DNA of 6,099 nucleotides from Corynebacterium accolens. Its GTDB lineage: Bacteria; Actinomycetota; Actinomycetes; Mycobacteriales; Mycobacteriaceae. The translations under genes were made by a program, and so were the position numbers. Positions within the stretch are counted from its first letter, which is position 1, and each line of letters starts with the position of its first letter. The stretch spans positions 1,010,899-1,016,997 of the forward strand of contig NZ_CP100376.1 of the NCBI RefSeq assembly GCF_030515985.1, given 5' to 3'. Shown in pieces: positions 1 to 6,099 of the stretch. The notes beneath the pieces were generated by a model, which saw only the letters and a list, made by a program, of their open reading frames with translations, did not search any database and was not told where the DNA came from.

Positions 1-1154
1 CCGCCCCAGTGGCATTCGGCGCGGTCGGCATTCCGGTCACCACCGCCGGTGAGGTTGGCGGACGTACCGCTGAGCAAACCCAAGATATCGCAGGCCTTAT
101 TGCCCTGCAGGTGTTGGTCATCGCCGCGATCGTCCCGTTCCTTATCGCATTCATCCTCGACGGCATGCGCGGCGTGAAGGAAACGGCGCCCGCCGCCGCG
201 GTCATCGGCATTTCCTTTGCCGCCGCACAGTGGCTGACCGCAACCTTCTTTGCTTACCAGCTCACCAACGTTATTGCCTGCATCGTATCTTTGGGTGCCG
301 CCTTCATCTTCCTCCGCGTGTGGAAGCCACGCGGCGTCGCGCAGCTGCGCGAGCGCATGGAGCTGCCCGCCGCAGAAACGTCGACCGACCTCAATGGCCG
401 CCGCATCTGGATGGCCCTGCTGCCCTACGCCGTCGTTACCGCAGTATTTGCCATCGCAACCGCAGCCCCAGCCATCTTCGGCTTCTGGAAGCTGAAGTTC
501 GCGTGGCCGCTGCTGGATGGCACCGTCATCGGCACCAACGGCGAAGCCATGGACACCAGCTTTAGCTTCAATGTCTTTGGCAACCCCGGTACCTTGCTCT
601 TGCTCTCCGGCATTATCGTGGCCATTGTTTACCACTTCTGGAACGAAAATGGCCGCTACAAGCTCAGCTTCGCCCAACCCGTGCAGGCCTTCGGTGAAGT
701 TGCCAACCGCATGAAGTTCTCCGGGCTGACCATTGTCTTGGTCCTCGCTTTGGCCTACACGATGAACTACTCGGGCCAGACCATCGCCATCGGTGAATTC
801 GTATCTTCCGCCGGTTCCATCTTCGCGCTCTTCGCTCCCGTGCTGGGCTGGATTGGTACCGCGGTTACCGGCTCCGATACCTCCGCGAACGCGCTCTTTG
901 GTAACCTCCAGGTCGCCGCCGCTGACCGCATTGGCGTCAACCCTGACCTCATGCTGGCCGCCAATACCTCCGGTGGTGTTGTGGGTAAGATGATTTCGCC
1001 ACAGTCCCTGGCTATTGCGGCAACCGCCGTATCCATGGAGGGCAAGGAATCCGTCATCTTGAAGAACGTCGTGGGCTACTCCATCGCGTTCTTGGCCGTT
1101 GTCTGCGTCATCGTCTTCTTGATGACCAACGTCTTGGGCTTCTTGGTCCCATAA
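1..1154 (+). CDS. lctP: L-lactate permease, 5'-truncated by the window edge
   Basis: Integral membrane transporter of the LctP/LldP family, which imports L-lactate (often also glycolate) with protons across the cytoplasmic membrane. The frame is open to the left edge (codons from position 3 read A-P-V-A-F-G-A-V-G-I-P), so the GTG at 9 is an internal valine and the true start lies outside. About 383 codons are visible of a family length near 530-560. Family hallmarks, numbered from the residue at 9, are APVAFGAVGIP at the edge, GSDTSANALFGNLQ at 288-301 and AANTSGGVVGKMISPQS at 317-333. Hydrophobic membrane segments lie near 28-50, 61-83, 86-104, 134-158, 193-211, 238-256, 266-287 and 353-379. 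The stop is TAA at 1152-1154. The gene converges on whiA. Upstream regulation and any partner lactate dehydrogenase are not visible. The family call is firm; the exact substrate is inferred. Confidence 0.95.
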   Translation, partial: APVAFGAVGIPVTTAGEVGGRTAEQTQDIAGLIALQVLVIAAIVPFLIAFILDGMRGVKETAPAAAVIGISFAAAQWLTATFFAYQLTNVIACIVSLGAAFIFLRVWKPRGVAQLRERMELPAAETSTDLNGRRIWMALLPYAVVTAVFAIATAAPAIFGFWKLKFAWPLLDGTVIGTNGEAMDTSFSFNVFGNPGTLLLLSGIIVAIVYHFWNENGRYKLSFAQPVQAFGEVANRMKFSGLTIVLVLALAYTMNYSGQTIAIGEFVSSAGSIFALFAPVLGWIGTAVTGSDTSANALFGNLQVAAADRIGVNPDLMLAANTSGGVVGKMISPQSLAIAATAVSMEGKESVILKNVVGYSIAFLAVVCVIVFLMTNVLGFLVP

Positions 1155-1170
1155 GGCGGTCCCATAAAGC
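1145..1170. repeat. 13-bp tandem duplication over the lctP stop codon
   Basis: Two adjacent 13-bp units, 1145-1157 and 1158-1170, share GGTCCCATAA and differ at one base (ending GGC versus AGC). The first unit contains the last codons and the TAA stop of the permease. The second repeats them in another frame and has no coding effect. It looks like a local slippage or duplication event, with no sign of a mobile element. Confidence 0.7.
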
Positions 1171-1193
1171 TTAGGCCGCCACCGGCTTTAAGC
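1169..1193 (+). terminator. hairpin just after lctP, without a U-tract
   Basis: The inverted repeat pairs GCTTA (1169-1173) with TAAGC (1189-1193) and GCCG (1175-1178) with CGGC (1183-1186) around a CCAC loop, with a small G/TT internal bulge. It starts 14 nt after the lctP stop. The sequence after it is C-rich rather than T-rich, so it is not a textbook intrinsic terminator. It could assist termination or protect the mRNA 3' end. Confidence 0.4.
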
Positions 1194-1247
1194 CCCTGCC
1201 CCCGCCTAGCACCAAATCATCCTCGGTGCTGGGCCGCGGCACAACAG

Positions 1248-1291
1248 AAGGCGGGAGGGACAAGCACTTCAGTGCTTTCCTTCCCGCCTTT
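1248..1291. terminator. strong shared terminator hairpin between lctP and whiA
   Basis: A near-perfect stem runs from 1248 to 1267 paired with 1272-1290. It has 19 base pairs including one G-T wobble (1257/1281), one bulged C at 1261 and a TTCA tetraloop (1268-1271). The arms contain AAGGCGGGA and TCCCGCCTT. It lies between the convergent stops of lctP (1154) and whiA (1329), 38 nt past whiA on the - strand. On the + strand it ends in only TTT. On the - strand it ends in a mixed CTTCTGTTG, so U-tracts are weak both ways. Bidirectional termination is inferred from position and stem strength. Confidence 0.7.
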
Positions 1292-1328
1292 CGTGGATCA
1301 AATAACTGCTTTAGGCCGTGCCCTGCGG

Positions 1329-2318
1329 CTAAGAGTCACCAAAAAGATCGTCCGAGATGGATTCATTGGTATCGGGGATATCCAGTTCTTCGGCCCGCTT
1401 ATCCGCCATAGACAGTAGGCGTCGAATGCGTCCGGCCACCGCATCCTTGGTCATGGGCGGATCCGCCAGCCGGCCAAGCTCCTCCAAGGAAGCCTCGCGG
1501 TGCTGCACGCGCAGGCGGCCGGCATCGGCCAGGTGCTCGGGAACGTCATCGCCCAAGATTTCCATCGCCCTATCCACGCGCGCCGCGGCGGTCACGGCGG
1601 CCCGTGCCGAGCGGCGCAGGTTGGCATCATCAAAGTTATCCAACCGGCGCGATGTATCGTGCGCTTCGCGCTTTACCCGCTTCTTCTCCCAAGACAAGCG
1701 GGTCACCTGAGCGCCCATGCGGGTCAGCAGTGCGCCAATAGCATCGCCGTCGCGGACAACGACCCGATCCTCGCCGCGGGTCTCTTTTGTCTTCGCGGAA
1801 ATCCCCAGGCGCCGCGCGCAGCCCACGAGTGCCAATGCGGCCTCTTGGCAGGGGCACGTTACTTCAAGTGCCGAAGAACGCCCTGGCTCCGTCAGGCTGC
1901 CGTGGGCAAGGAAGGCACCCCTCCACGCTGCCTCGCTATCTGCCACCGTGCCGGAAATGACCTGCGGGGGAAGCCCCACCACGGCGTGACCGGAACGGGT
2001 AATCAGGCCCAGGCGGCGGGTAAGCTCCTTCGCTCCTGTGGTGATGCGCACGATGACGCGGGATTTCTTCGCCGTCCCCGCAGGGCCAACAACATGGCTT
2101 TCCGCTTCGATCCCGTAAAGCTCGTCCAAAGCCACGAGGATGCGCTGCGCAATAGCCTGGTTATCGAGCTCAAGCTCGTAGGCCATGCTGTCCCCAGAGA
2201 CGTCTACCTCTCCGGCAAAGCGCAGGATCGATGCGAGCTCCGCAGCGCGCGCGGACTGGCGCGTTACGCCTACCGCCGCTAGTTCTTCTTTGACCTGTTC
2301 GGTCAACGGTGTGGTCAC
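1329..2318 (-). CDS. whiA: WhiA, DNA-binding cell-division/sporulation regulator
   Basis: 329-residue homologue of WhiA, a cytoplasmic DNA-binding protein conserved in Gram-positive bacteria. In Streptomyces it activates sporulation division genes including ftsZ, and in non-sporulating actinobacteria it is tied to cell division. The N-terminal part (about 5-205) matches the degenerate LAGLIDADG homing-endonuclease-like fold, with [22 protein letters not shown] at 132-153. The C-terminal helix-turn-helix region (about 225-310) contains [36 protein letters not shown] at 277-312, the actinobacterial signature. Length fits the family. The start is GTG at 2318: an in-frame TAG sits directly upstream (2321-2319), and a GGGG tract lies 8 nt before it. 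The stop is TAG. It is last in the uvrC-rapZ-yvcK-whiA cluster, separated from yvcK by 143 nt, so it may also have its own promoter. No frameshift or missing domain is seen. Confidence 0.97.
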   Translation of the reverse strand: MTTPLTEQVKEELAAVGVTRQSARAAELASILRFAGEVDVSGDSMAYELELDNQAIAQRILVALDELYGIEAESHVVGPAGTAKKSRVIVRITTGAKELTRRLGLITRSGHAVVGLPPQVISGTVADSEAAWRGAFLAHGSLTEPGRSSALEVTCPCQEAALALVGCARRLGISAKTKETRGEDRVVVRDGDAIGALLTRMGAQVTRLSWEKKRVKREAHDTSRRLDNFDDANLRRSARAAVTAAARVDRAMEILGDDVPEHLADAGRLRVQHREASLEELGRLADPPMTKDAVAGRIRRLLSMADKRAEELDIPDTNESISDDLFGDS

Positions 2319-2332
2319 CTAGTTCGCCCCAT
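2315..2332 (-). promoter_or_regulatory. whiA translation start region with overlapping mini-ORF
   Basis: Read on the - strand, GGGG (2330-2327) is followed by 8 nt and then the GTG start (2318-2316), a plausible Shine-Dalgarno for whiA. The same GGGG is the second codon of a six-codon reading frame, ATG (2332) GGG CGA ACT AGG TGA. Its TGA stop (2317-2315) overlaps the whiA GTG by two bases, as in coupled or re-initiating translation. There is no convincing ribosome site for the mini-ORF itself, so coupling is speculative; the start assignment is solid because of the adjacent in-frame TAG. Confidence 0.5.
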
Positions 2333-2344
2333 TTCTCTGTCACA

Positions 2345-2400
2345 GTCACGAATGACGCTTGTGCAATGCACGGCCCCACGCACACCAACTACTGCGTGGG
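2345..2400 (-). other. structured whiA upstream leader (three dyads)
   Basis: Within the 143-nt yvcK-whiA spacer, the - strand RNA can form an 8-bp perfect stem, CCCACGCA/TGCGTGGG (2400-2393 with 2382-2375), with a 10-nt loop. It is followed by an 11-bp palindrome, GTGCATTGCAC (2371-2361), and a small GTCA-TTCG-TGAC hairpin with a UUCG loop (2356-2345). None is followed by a U-tract in the whiA direction, so these are not evident terminators of yvcK. They could be leader structures, a protein-binding site or simple mRNA-processing elements. It resembles no riboswitch class that I recognise. Confidence 0.4.
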
Positions 2401-2415
2401 AAACTGAATTTTCTT

Positions 2416-2421
2416 ATTTTA
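2416..2421 (-). promoter_or_regulatory. possible -10 element for a whiA promoter
   Basis: On the - strand TAAAAT (2421-2416) matches the sigma-A -10 consensus at five of six positions and sits in the only AT-rich patch of the yvcK-whiA spacer. Transcription would begin near 2409 and give a leader of about 90 nt carrying the hairpin at 2400-2375. No good -35 hexamer is visible 16-18 nt upstream, which is common for corynebacterial promoters but leaves the call weak. Confidence 0.3.
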
Positions 2422-2461
2422 CCGTGCCACGCGCATTGAGGACTGGCTGGCCTGATTTTAA

Positions 2462-3439
2462 CTAGGCCCGCCGGTACTCGTTATAAAGATCCACGATGAC
2501 AGAAGAAAGTTTGTCTGGATCGTGTTTCATCAATCGCTGTCCATTGTCATCCTGAATGCTGACATCCGCAAATACTGCGCGCGCCCCCAAGGCTTGCGCG
2601 GCACGCTGCACATAAACCCGTTCGCTCTCATTCGGTAAGGCTGCCGCATCCACCACAATGCGATCGATGCGCAAATTCGGTGCGTGACGGGCAAGCACGT
2701 GCACGTGGCGCTCCGCGGAAAAGCCTTGGGTTTCTCCCGGTTCGGCCGACAGGTTGAGCATAACCACGCGCAAGGCATTGGATTCAGAAATGGCCTGCAC
2801 GATCTCTGGCACCAACGTATGCGGCAGCACGGAGCTAAACCAGGATCCCGGACCGATGGTAATAAGATCAGCCTGTCTAATGGCCTCCAGCGCAGCAGGG
2901 CTCGCTTGGGGCGCTTCAGGCAGGATGCGCACCCGCCGCACATGGCCCGGCGTCGATGCCACCGCGACCTGGCCGCGGACCTGGCGCATGACCCGGGGGT
3001 CATCGTCAAGCCCAGAGACATCGGCCTCAATTTCTAAGGGATGCGGGACCACGGGGATGACCCGCCCGTGCGAGTGGGTAAGCTCCGCCACCGCGTCCAA
3101 GGCGGCCTGGTAATCGCCCAAAACCCCGGTCAACCCGGCGATCATGAGGTTGCCCACGGCATGGCCTGCCATAGCGCCATTGCCGCCGAAGCGATGCTGG
3201 AGGGTCTTGCCCCACAGCTCGCCTATCTGATTGTCATCGGCTAGCGCCGCCAAAGCCATGCGCAGGTCACCGGGTGGAATGATATCCAATTCCCGGCGCA
3301 GGCGCCCCGAAGATCCGCCATCATCGGCAACCGTCACGATGGCAGAAATATCCGCTGCATTGCTGCGCCGCGCGGATAAAAGGGTTTGATAAAGACCATG
3401 GCCGCCGCCGAGGCAGACCATATGAGAAGGGTGTTCCAT
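2462..3439 (-). CDS. yvcK: YvcK/GlmR/CuvA-family protein (gluconeogenesis factor, CofD-like fold)
   Basis: 325-residue cytoplasmic protein of the YvcK family (GlmR in Bacillus, CuvA in Mycobacterium). Studied members bind UDP-GlcNAc and adjust carbon flow into cell-wall precursors, in Bacillus by stimulating GlmS; they are needed for growth on gluconeogenic carbon. Visible hallmarks are the nucleotide-binding start VCLGGGHGLYQTL at 8-20, TVADDGGSSGRLRRE at 36-50, PPGDLRMALAAL at 55-66, RFGGNGAMAGHAVGNLMIAGL at 83-103, ITIGPGSWFSSVLPHTLVPEI at 193-213 and NLSAEPGETQGFSAERHV at 229-246. Length is normal and the protein is complete. The ATG at 3439 is preferred; a later ATG at codon 7 would sit right against the glycine-rich motif. 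It begins 23 nt after rapZ and is very likely co-transcribed with it. Older database names such as 2-phospho-L-lactate transferase come from CofD similarity and should not be taken as function. Confidence 0.96.
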   Translation of the reverse strand: MEHPSHMVCLGGGHGLYQTLLSARRSNAADISAIVTVADDGGSSGRLRRELDIIPPGDLRMALAALADDNQIGELWGKTLQHRFGGNGAMAGHAVGNLMIAGLTGVLGDYQAALDAVAELTHSHGRVIPVVPHPLEIEADVSGLDDDPRVMRQVRGQVAVASTPGHVRRVRILPEAPQASPAALEAIRQADLITIGPGSWFSSVLPHTLVPEIVQAISESNALRVVMLNLSAEPGETQGFSAERHVHVLARHAPNLRIDRIVVDAAALPNESERVYVQRAAQALGARAVFADVSIQDDNGQRLMKHDPDKLSSVIVDLYNEYRRA

Positions 3440-3452
3440 ACAGTTTTTAGTG

Positions 3453-3458
3453 CTCCTC
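3453..3458 (-). promoter_or_regulatory. ribosome binding site of yvcK, unusually distant
   Basis: GAGGAG on the - strand (3458-3453), just after the rapZ TAG, is the only strong Shine-Dalgarno before yvcK. The spacer to the ATG at 3439 is 13 nt, longer than the usual 5-9. No in-frame ATG, GTG or TTG lies between them (codons are AGC ACT AAA AAC TGT), so the ATG at 3439 stays the best start. Confidence 0.55.
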
Positions 3459-3462
3459 AGCC

Positions 3463-4335
3463 CTAATTGCGGGCGATATCCCGGTGCAAAATACTGACGT
3501 CAAGGTTGTCATTGGTGCGCAGGCGCTTGGCGATGTCCTCAGCTACCGCCACCGAGCGGTGATGCCCGCCGGTGCAGCCGACGCCCACGGTGATGAAGTT
3601 CTTGCCCTCGTGCCGGTATCCCTCCAGCATGGTGGAAAACATGGCGACAAAATTATCCACGAATTTCTGGGCGGCCGGTTGCGACAGGACATAATCGGCC
3701 ACCGGCGCATCGGTACCGCGGCAGCCGCGCAGCTCCGGAATCCAGTAGGGATTGGGCAAAAAGCGGACGTCGACAACGATATCGGCATCGCGCGGGGAAC
3801 CATTCTTAAATCCGAAGGATTCCACCGTGACGTGCTGGTTCGTATTCTGAAACTCGCCAACCGCAGCTTCGATAGCCCGGCGCAAGTCATGAATCGAGAG
3901 GTTCGTGGAATCAATGATGATATCGGAGCGATCCCGAATCTCCGCCACCGCTTGGCGTTCGCGTTGAATGCCCACCTTCAAGGTATCTTCGCCCTGCAAG
4001 GGGTGGGTGCGCCGCACAGAGTCGAAGCGGCGGATGAGCACATCATCGCGGGCATCGAGGAAGAGCACGGTGGGCTTCATGCCCAGCGCCGTTAGCTCAT
4101 CGATGGTTTCTATAAGAGAGCCTGGAAACATGCGGGAGCGCACGTCCGTTACCGCCGCGACCTTTTCTACGGGCGTTTCTTCTTGGTTGCACAATTTCCA
4201 CAGGTCCACGATGGCGCGCGGTGGGATATTATGCGCCACGTAGTAGCCCTTATCCTCAAAAACCTTGGCGGCGGAACTCAACCCGCCGCCGGACATGCCG
4301 GTAATCAAGATGGGCGGAGTCTCGAAGTGCGTCAT
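3463..4335 (-). CDS. rapZ: RapZ/YvcJ-family P-loop nucleotide-binding protein with altered Walker A
   Basis: 290-residue protein of the RapZ (formerly YvcJ/YhbJ) family. In E. coli RapZ senses GlcN6P and delivers the sRNA GlmZ to RNase E; the actinobacterial role is not settled. The N-terminal P-loop domain has GMSGGGLS at 13-20, where the family shows GMSGAG(K/R)(S/T): the key lysine/arginine is leucine 19. HNIPP at 35-39 replaces the usual DNLPP. The Walker B-like strand VLFLDA is at 90-95, followed by RRTHPLQG at 108-115. The C-terminal domain carries [26 protein letters not shown] at 173-198 and [14 protein letters not shown] at 253-266 (usually GGKHRS). The ATG at 4335 was chosen over the GTG at 4341 because no Shine-Dalgarno precedes either and a -10-like hexamer sits 7 nt before the ATG. 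The stop is TAG, 23 nt before yvcK. Confidence 0.95.
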   Translation of the reverse strand: MTHFETPPILITGMSGGGLSSAAKVFEDKGYYVAHNIPPRAIVDLWKLCNQEETPVEKVAAVTDVRSRMFPGSLIETIDELTALGMKPTVLFLDARDDVLIRRFDSVRRTHPLQGEDTLKVGIQRERQAVAEIRDRSDIIIDSTNLSIHDLRRAIEAAVGEFQNTNQHVTVESFGFKNGSPRDADIVVDVRFLPNPYWIPELRGCRGTDAPVADYVLSQPAAQKFVDNFVAMFSTMLEGYRHEGKNFITVGVGCTGGHHRSVAVAEDIAKRLRTNDNLDVSILHRDIARN

Positions 4336-4342
4336 GCACACC

Positions 4343-4348
4343 AGTCTA
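4343..4348 (-). promoter_or_regulatory. candidate -10 element giving a leaderless rapZ mRNA
   Basis: On the - strand TAGACT (4348-4343) fits the actinobacterial TANNNT -10 pattern. Exactly seven bases separate it from the A of the ATG at 4335, the spacing expected if transcription starts on the initiation codon. No purine-rich ribosome site lies between the uvrC stop and this ATG, which also favours leaderless translation. The -35 region is not recognisable. If correct, the GTG at 4341 falls upstream of the transcript. Confidence 0.45.
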
Positions 4349-4366
4349 GCGTTTTCGCGCTCTACA

Positions 4367-4379
4367 CTTCTGCCAGAAG
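4367..4379. repeat. 13-bp inverted repeat upstream of rapZ
   Basis: CTTCTG (4367-4372) and CAGAAG (4374-4379) form a perfect dyad around a single base. It lies 10 bp beyond the uvrC stop and about 20 bp upstream of the candidate rapZ -10 hexamer, overlapping where a -35 would be. That position would suit an operator. As RNA the one-base centre forces a larger loop, so it would be a weak stem, and no U-tract follows it on the - strand. It does not resemble the corynebacterial SOS box. Confidence 0.35.
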
Positions 4380-4388
4380 GCTGCTTAT

Positions 4389-6099
4389 TTACTGTGTGTC
4401 GTGCAACTTATCGTAAACGGTCTGGGCCAGCTTCGGCCCGAAGCCGTTGACCTCGCAGATCTCATCCACCGAAGCAGCCTTGAGATTTTTGACTGAACCA
4501 AAATGCTTCACCAAATCCGTCCGGCGCTGCGGACCGAGACCAGGAATTGCATCAAGCGCCGAAGAGCGCATGCGCTTAGACCGCTGTTGCCGGTGGTAGG
4601 TAATGGCAAAGCGGTGCGCCTCATCGCGAATTTGCTGCAGCAAGAACAGGGCCTGGGAATTGCGCGGCAAAATCACCGGTTCATCATCGCCTGGCACCCA
4701 AATTTCTTCCAAGCGCTTAGCCAGCCCCACGAGGGTGACATCGACGATGCCCAGTTCATCGAATACCTCTTGCGCCGCAGCCACCTGCGGTGCGCCACCG
4801 TCGACGATAAAAAGCTGAGGAGGATAGGCAAAGCGGCGGCCTGCCTCGGCGGATTCTTCCGCCACCTTTTCTTCCGCGAAGGAGGATTCTTCTTTTTCCT
4901 CGTCCGGGTTCGCCAACTTATCTTGGTTATGGCGCTTAAACCGGCGCCGCGTGATTTCAGCAATGGAGCCAACGTCATTGGAATGCCCGTCGCCGGCCGC
5001 CTCCTTGATGCGGTAGCGCCGGTAATCGGACTTCTTTGGAATGCCGTCTTCAAAAACCACCAAGGAAGCGACGACATCGGTGCCTTGAATATGCGAAATA
5101 TCGGTGCACTCAATGCGCAGCGGTGCTTGGTCCATGCCCAAGGCATCCTGGATATCCTGCAGCGCCGCGGACCGCGCGGTGAGGTCGCCGACGCGCTTCA
5201 ACTTATGCTGGCGCAGCTGCTCCTTGGCGTTCTTTTCCACGGTATCCATAAGGGAGCGTTTATCCCCGCGTTGGGGAACGCGGAGATCGACGCGCGCACC
5301 GCGCAGGTCTTCCAGGAGGGAGACCACTTGTTCGGACTCCTCCGGCATGGCCTGGACCAGAATCTCGCGCGGGATGACGTGGACGTGGCGCTGTTCCATA
5401 TGCGATTCTTGGTCCACGCCGCGCCGCGGCACATCCGCAGCTAAAGCCGCGTCCTCGCGGGCTTCTTGTTCTTCGCGCTCTACAGCATCCGAGTAAAACT
5501 GGATGAGGAAGTTTTGCACCAATGCGGGCAAGGCGGGATCGGGTTGGCCCTCCTCAATGGGCTCAGAGGTTGCCTGGTCGCCGGCGCGTTCAACGACCCA
5601 GCCGCGCTGGCCGCGAATCCTGCCGCCGCGGACGTGGAAGATTTGGACGGCGGCTTCTAATTCATCGGAATTAAACGCAATCAGATCGGCATCGGTGCCA
5701 TCGGCGAAGACAACCGCTTGTTGCTCCATAATCTTATCGATGGCCCCAAGGTCATCGCGCAACCGCGCCGCGCGCTCAAATTCCAGGTTTTCGGCGGCAG
5801 CCTCCATGTCCTTGACCAGCTTGCGCCTAACGCCCGCCGTGTTGCCGTTCATGAACGAGACCAACTCATTGACGGTCTCGCGGTGTTCTTCCTTGCTTAC
5901 CCGCCCGATACAGGGCGCGTCGCACTTGCCGATGTATCCCAAAAGGCACGGCCGTCCCAGCCGCTCATGACGGTTATATACGCCCTTGGAACAGGTGCGC
6001 ATGGGGAAGACTCGGGTGAGCAGATCCAGGCTTTCGCGCACAGCCCAAGCGTGGGAATAGGGGCCAAAGTAGCGCACCCCCTTGCGGCGGGGGCCGCGG
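4389..6099 (-). CDS. uvrC: UvrABC system protein C (excinuclease subunit), N-terminus cut by window edge
   Basis: Dual-incision nuclease of nucleotide excision repair, acting with UvrA/UvrB on damaged DNA. The frame is open to the right edge (reading [18 protein letters not shown]), so the GTG at 6077 is an internal valine; the GIY-YIG domain for 3' incision lies outside. About 569 codons are visible. Numbered from the valine at 6077: Cys29, 44, 52 and 56 match the family's four-cysteine [4Fe-4S] site; the UVR (UvrB-binding) segment is 83-118; the RNase H-like 5'-incision domain has IECTDISH at 322-329 (Asp326), FIVDGG at 423-428 (Asp426) and RDEAHRF at 484-490 (His488), completing the D-D-H triad; helix-hairpin-helix repeats are at 508-557. 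An acidic E/K-rich insertion (385-413) interrupts the nuclease domain. The stop is TAA. It is followed after 53 nt by rapZ with no terminator. Confidence 0.97.
   Translation of the reverse strand, partial: RGPRRKGVRYFGPYSHAWAVRESLDLLTRVFPMRTCSKGVYNRHERLGRPCLLGYIGKCDAPCIGRVSKEEHRETVNELVSFMNGNTAGVRRKLVKDMEAAAENLEFERAARLRDDLGAIDKIMEQQAVVFADGTDADLIAFNSDELEAAVQIFHVRGGRIRGQRGWVVERAGDQATSEPIEEGQPDPALPALVQNFLIQFYSDAVEREEQEAREDAALAADVPRRGVDQESHMEQRHVHVIPREILVQAMPEESEQVVSLLEDLRGARVDLRVPQRGDKRSLMDTVEKNAKEQLRQHKLKRVGDLTARSAALQDIQDALGMDQAPLRIECTDISHIQGTDVVASLVVFEDGIPKKSDYRRYRIKEAAGDGHSNDVGSIAEITRRRFKRHNQDKLANPDEEKEESSFAEEKVAEESAEAGRRFAYPPQLFIVDGGAPQVAAAQEVFDELGIVDVTLVGLAKRLEEIWVPGDDEPVILPRNSQALFLLQQIRDEAHRFAITYHRQQRSKRMRSSALDAIPGLGPQRRTDLVKHFGSVKNLKAASVDEICEVNGFGPKLAQTVYDKLHDTQ

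Noticed and set aside
1500..2282. 260-codon open frame on the + strand opposite whiA
   Set aside because: It is a GC-rich antisense shadow of whiA with Cys/His/Arg-rich, low-complexity translation, no recognised motif and no ribosome site.
1329..2318. WhiA as a mobile homing endonuclease because of its LAGLIDADG-like fold
   Set aside because: WhiA proteins are degenerate LAGLIDADG relatives fused to a helix-turn-helix and work as regulators. Nothing suggests an intron or intein here.
2170..2388. 72-codon - strand frame overlapping the start of whiA
   Set aside because: Most of it lies inside whiA in another frame. It has no ribosome site or motif.
2462..3439. YvcK as a CofD 2-phospho-L-lactate transferase of coenzyme F420 synthesis, perhaps linked to the nearby lactate permease
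   Set aside because: The motifs and the rapZ-yvcK-whiA context identify the YvcK branch. The link to lactate import would rest only on an old database name.
3484..4095. 203-codon open frame on the + strand opposite rapZ
   Set aside because: It is antisense to a well-conserved RapZ gene, with no support beyond lack of stops in GC-rich DNA.
4503..5444. 313-codon open frame on the + strand opposite uvrC
   Set aside because: It is a shadow of uvrC, whose motifs and catalytic residues are clear in the other strand. The translation resembles no family I know.
1..6099. Mobile element, CRISPR array, tRNA or rRNA
   Set aside because: No transposase or integrase, no regularly spaced repeats, and no tRNA- or rRNA-like sequence was seen. 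Coding density and composition look uniform and core-genomic.

Overview
The window is GC-rich and carries a conserved actinobacterial chromosomal block. Gene order and protein style point to Corynebacterium: UvrC with an acidic insertion, a RapZ-type P-loop protein with an aberrant Walker A, YvcK/CuvA-type GGGHGL, and WhiA with the [19 protein letters not shown] motif. This genus call is an inference from family knowledge. The species cannot be read from the sequence.

Layout. On the + strand, positions 1-1154 hold the 3' two thirds of an L-lactate permease gene (lctP/lldP), entering from the left edge. Positions 1155-1328 are a convergent intergenic gap with a 13-bp tandem duplication, a first hairpin, and a very strong 19-bp hairpin that probably serves as a shared terminator. 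Everything to the right is on the - strand and reads right to left: uvrC (5' truncated at the right edge, 6099-4389), rapZ (4335-3463), yvcK/cuvA (3439-2462) and whiA (2318-1329). The gaps within the cluster are short (53 nt uvrC-rapZ, 23 nt rapZ-yvcK). The exception is a 143-nt yvcK-whiA spacer containing hairpins and a possible promoter.

How the genes relate. UvrC is the nucleotide-excision-repair incision nuclease. RapZ, YvcK and WhiA form the conserved trio found together in many Gram-positive bacteria. RapZ and YvcK are linked, in other species, to amino-sugar/cell-envelope precursor metabolism (GlcN6P and UDP-GlcNAc sensing). WhiA is a DNA-binding regulator of cell-division genes such as ftsZ. 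The lactate permease is functionally separate and meets whiA tail to tail.

Novelty. I see no undescribed multi-gene system, mobile element, CRISPR array or RNA gene. The points worth a second look are small: the lost P-loop lysine in RapZ, an apparently leaderless rapZ start overlapping the usual annotation choice, a structured whiA leader with a mini-ORF overlapping the GTG start, and lctP lying where gap-pgk-tpi usually follows whiA in this genus.
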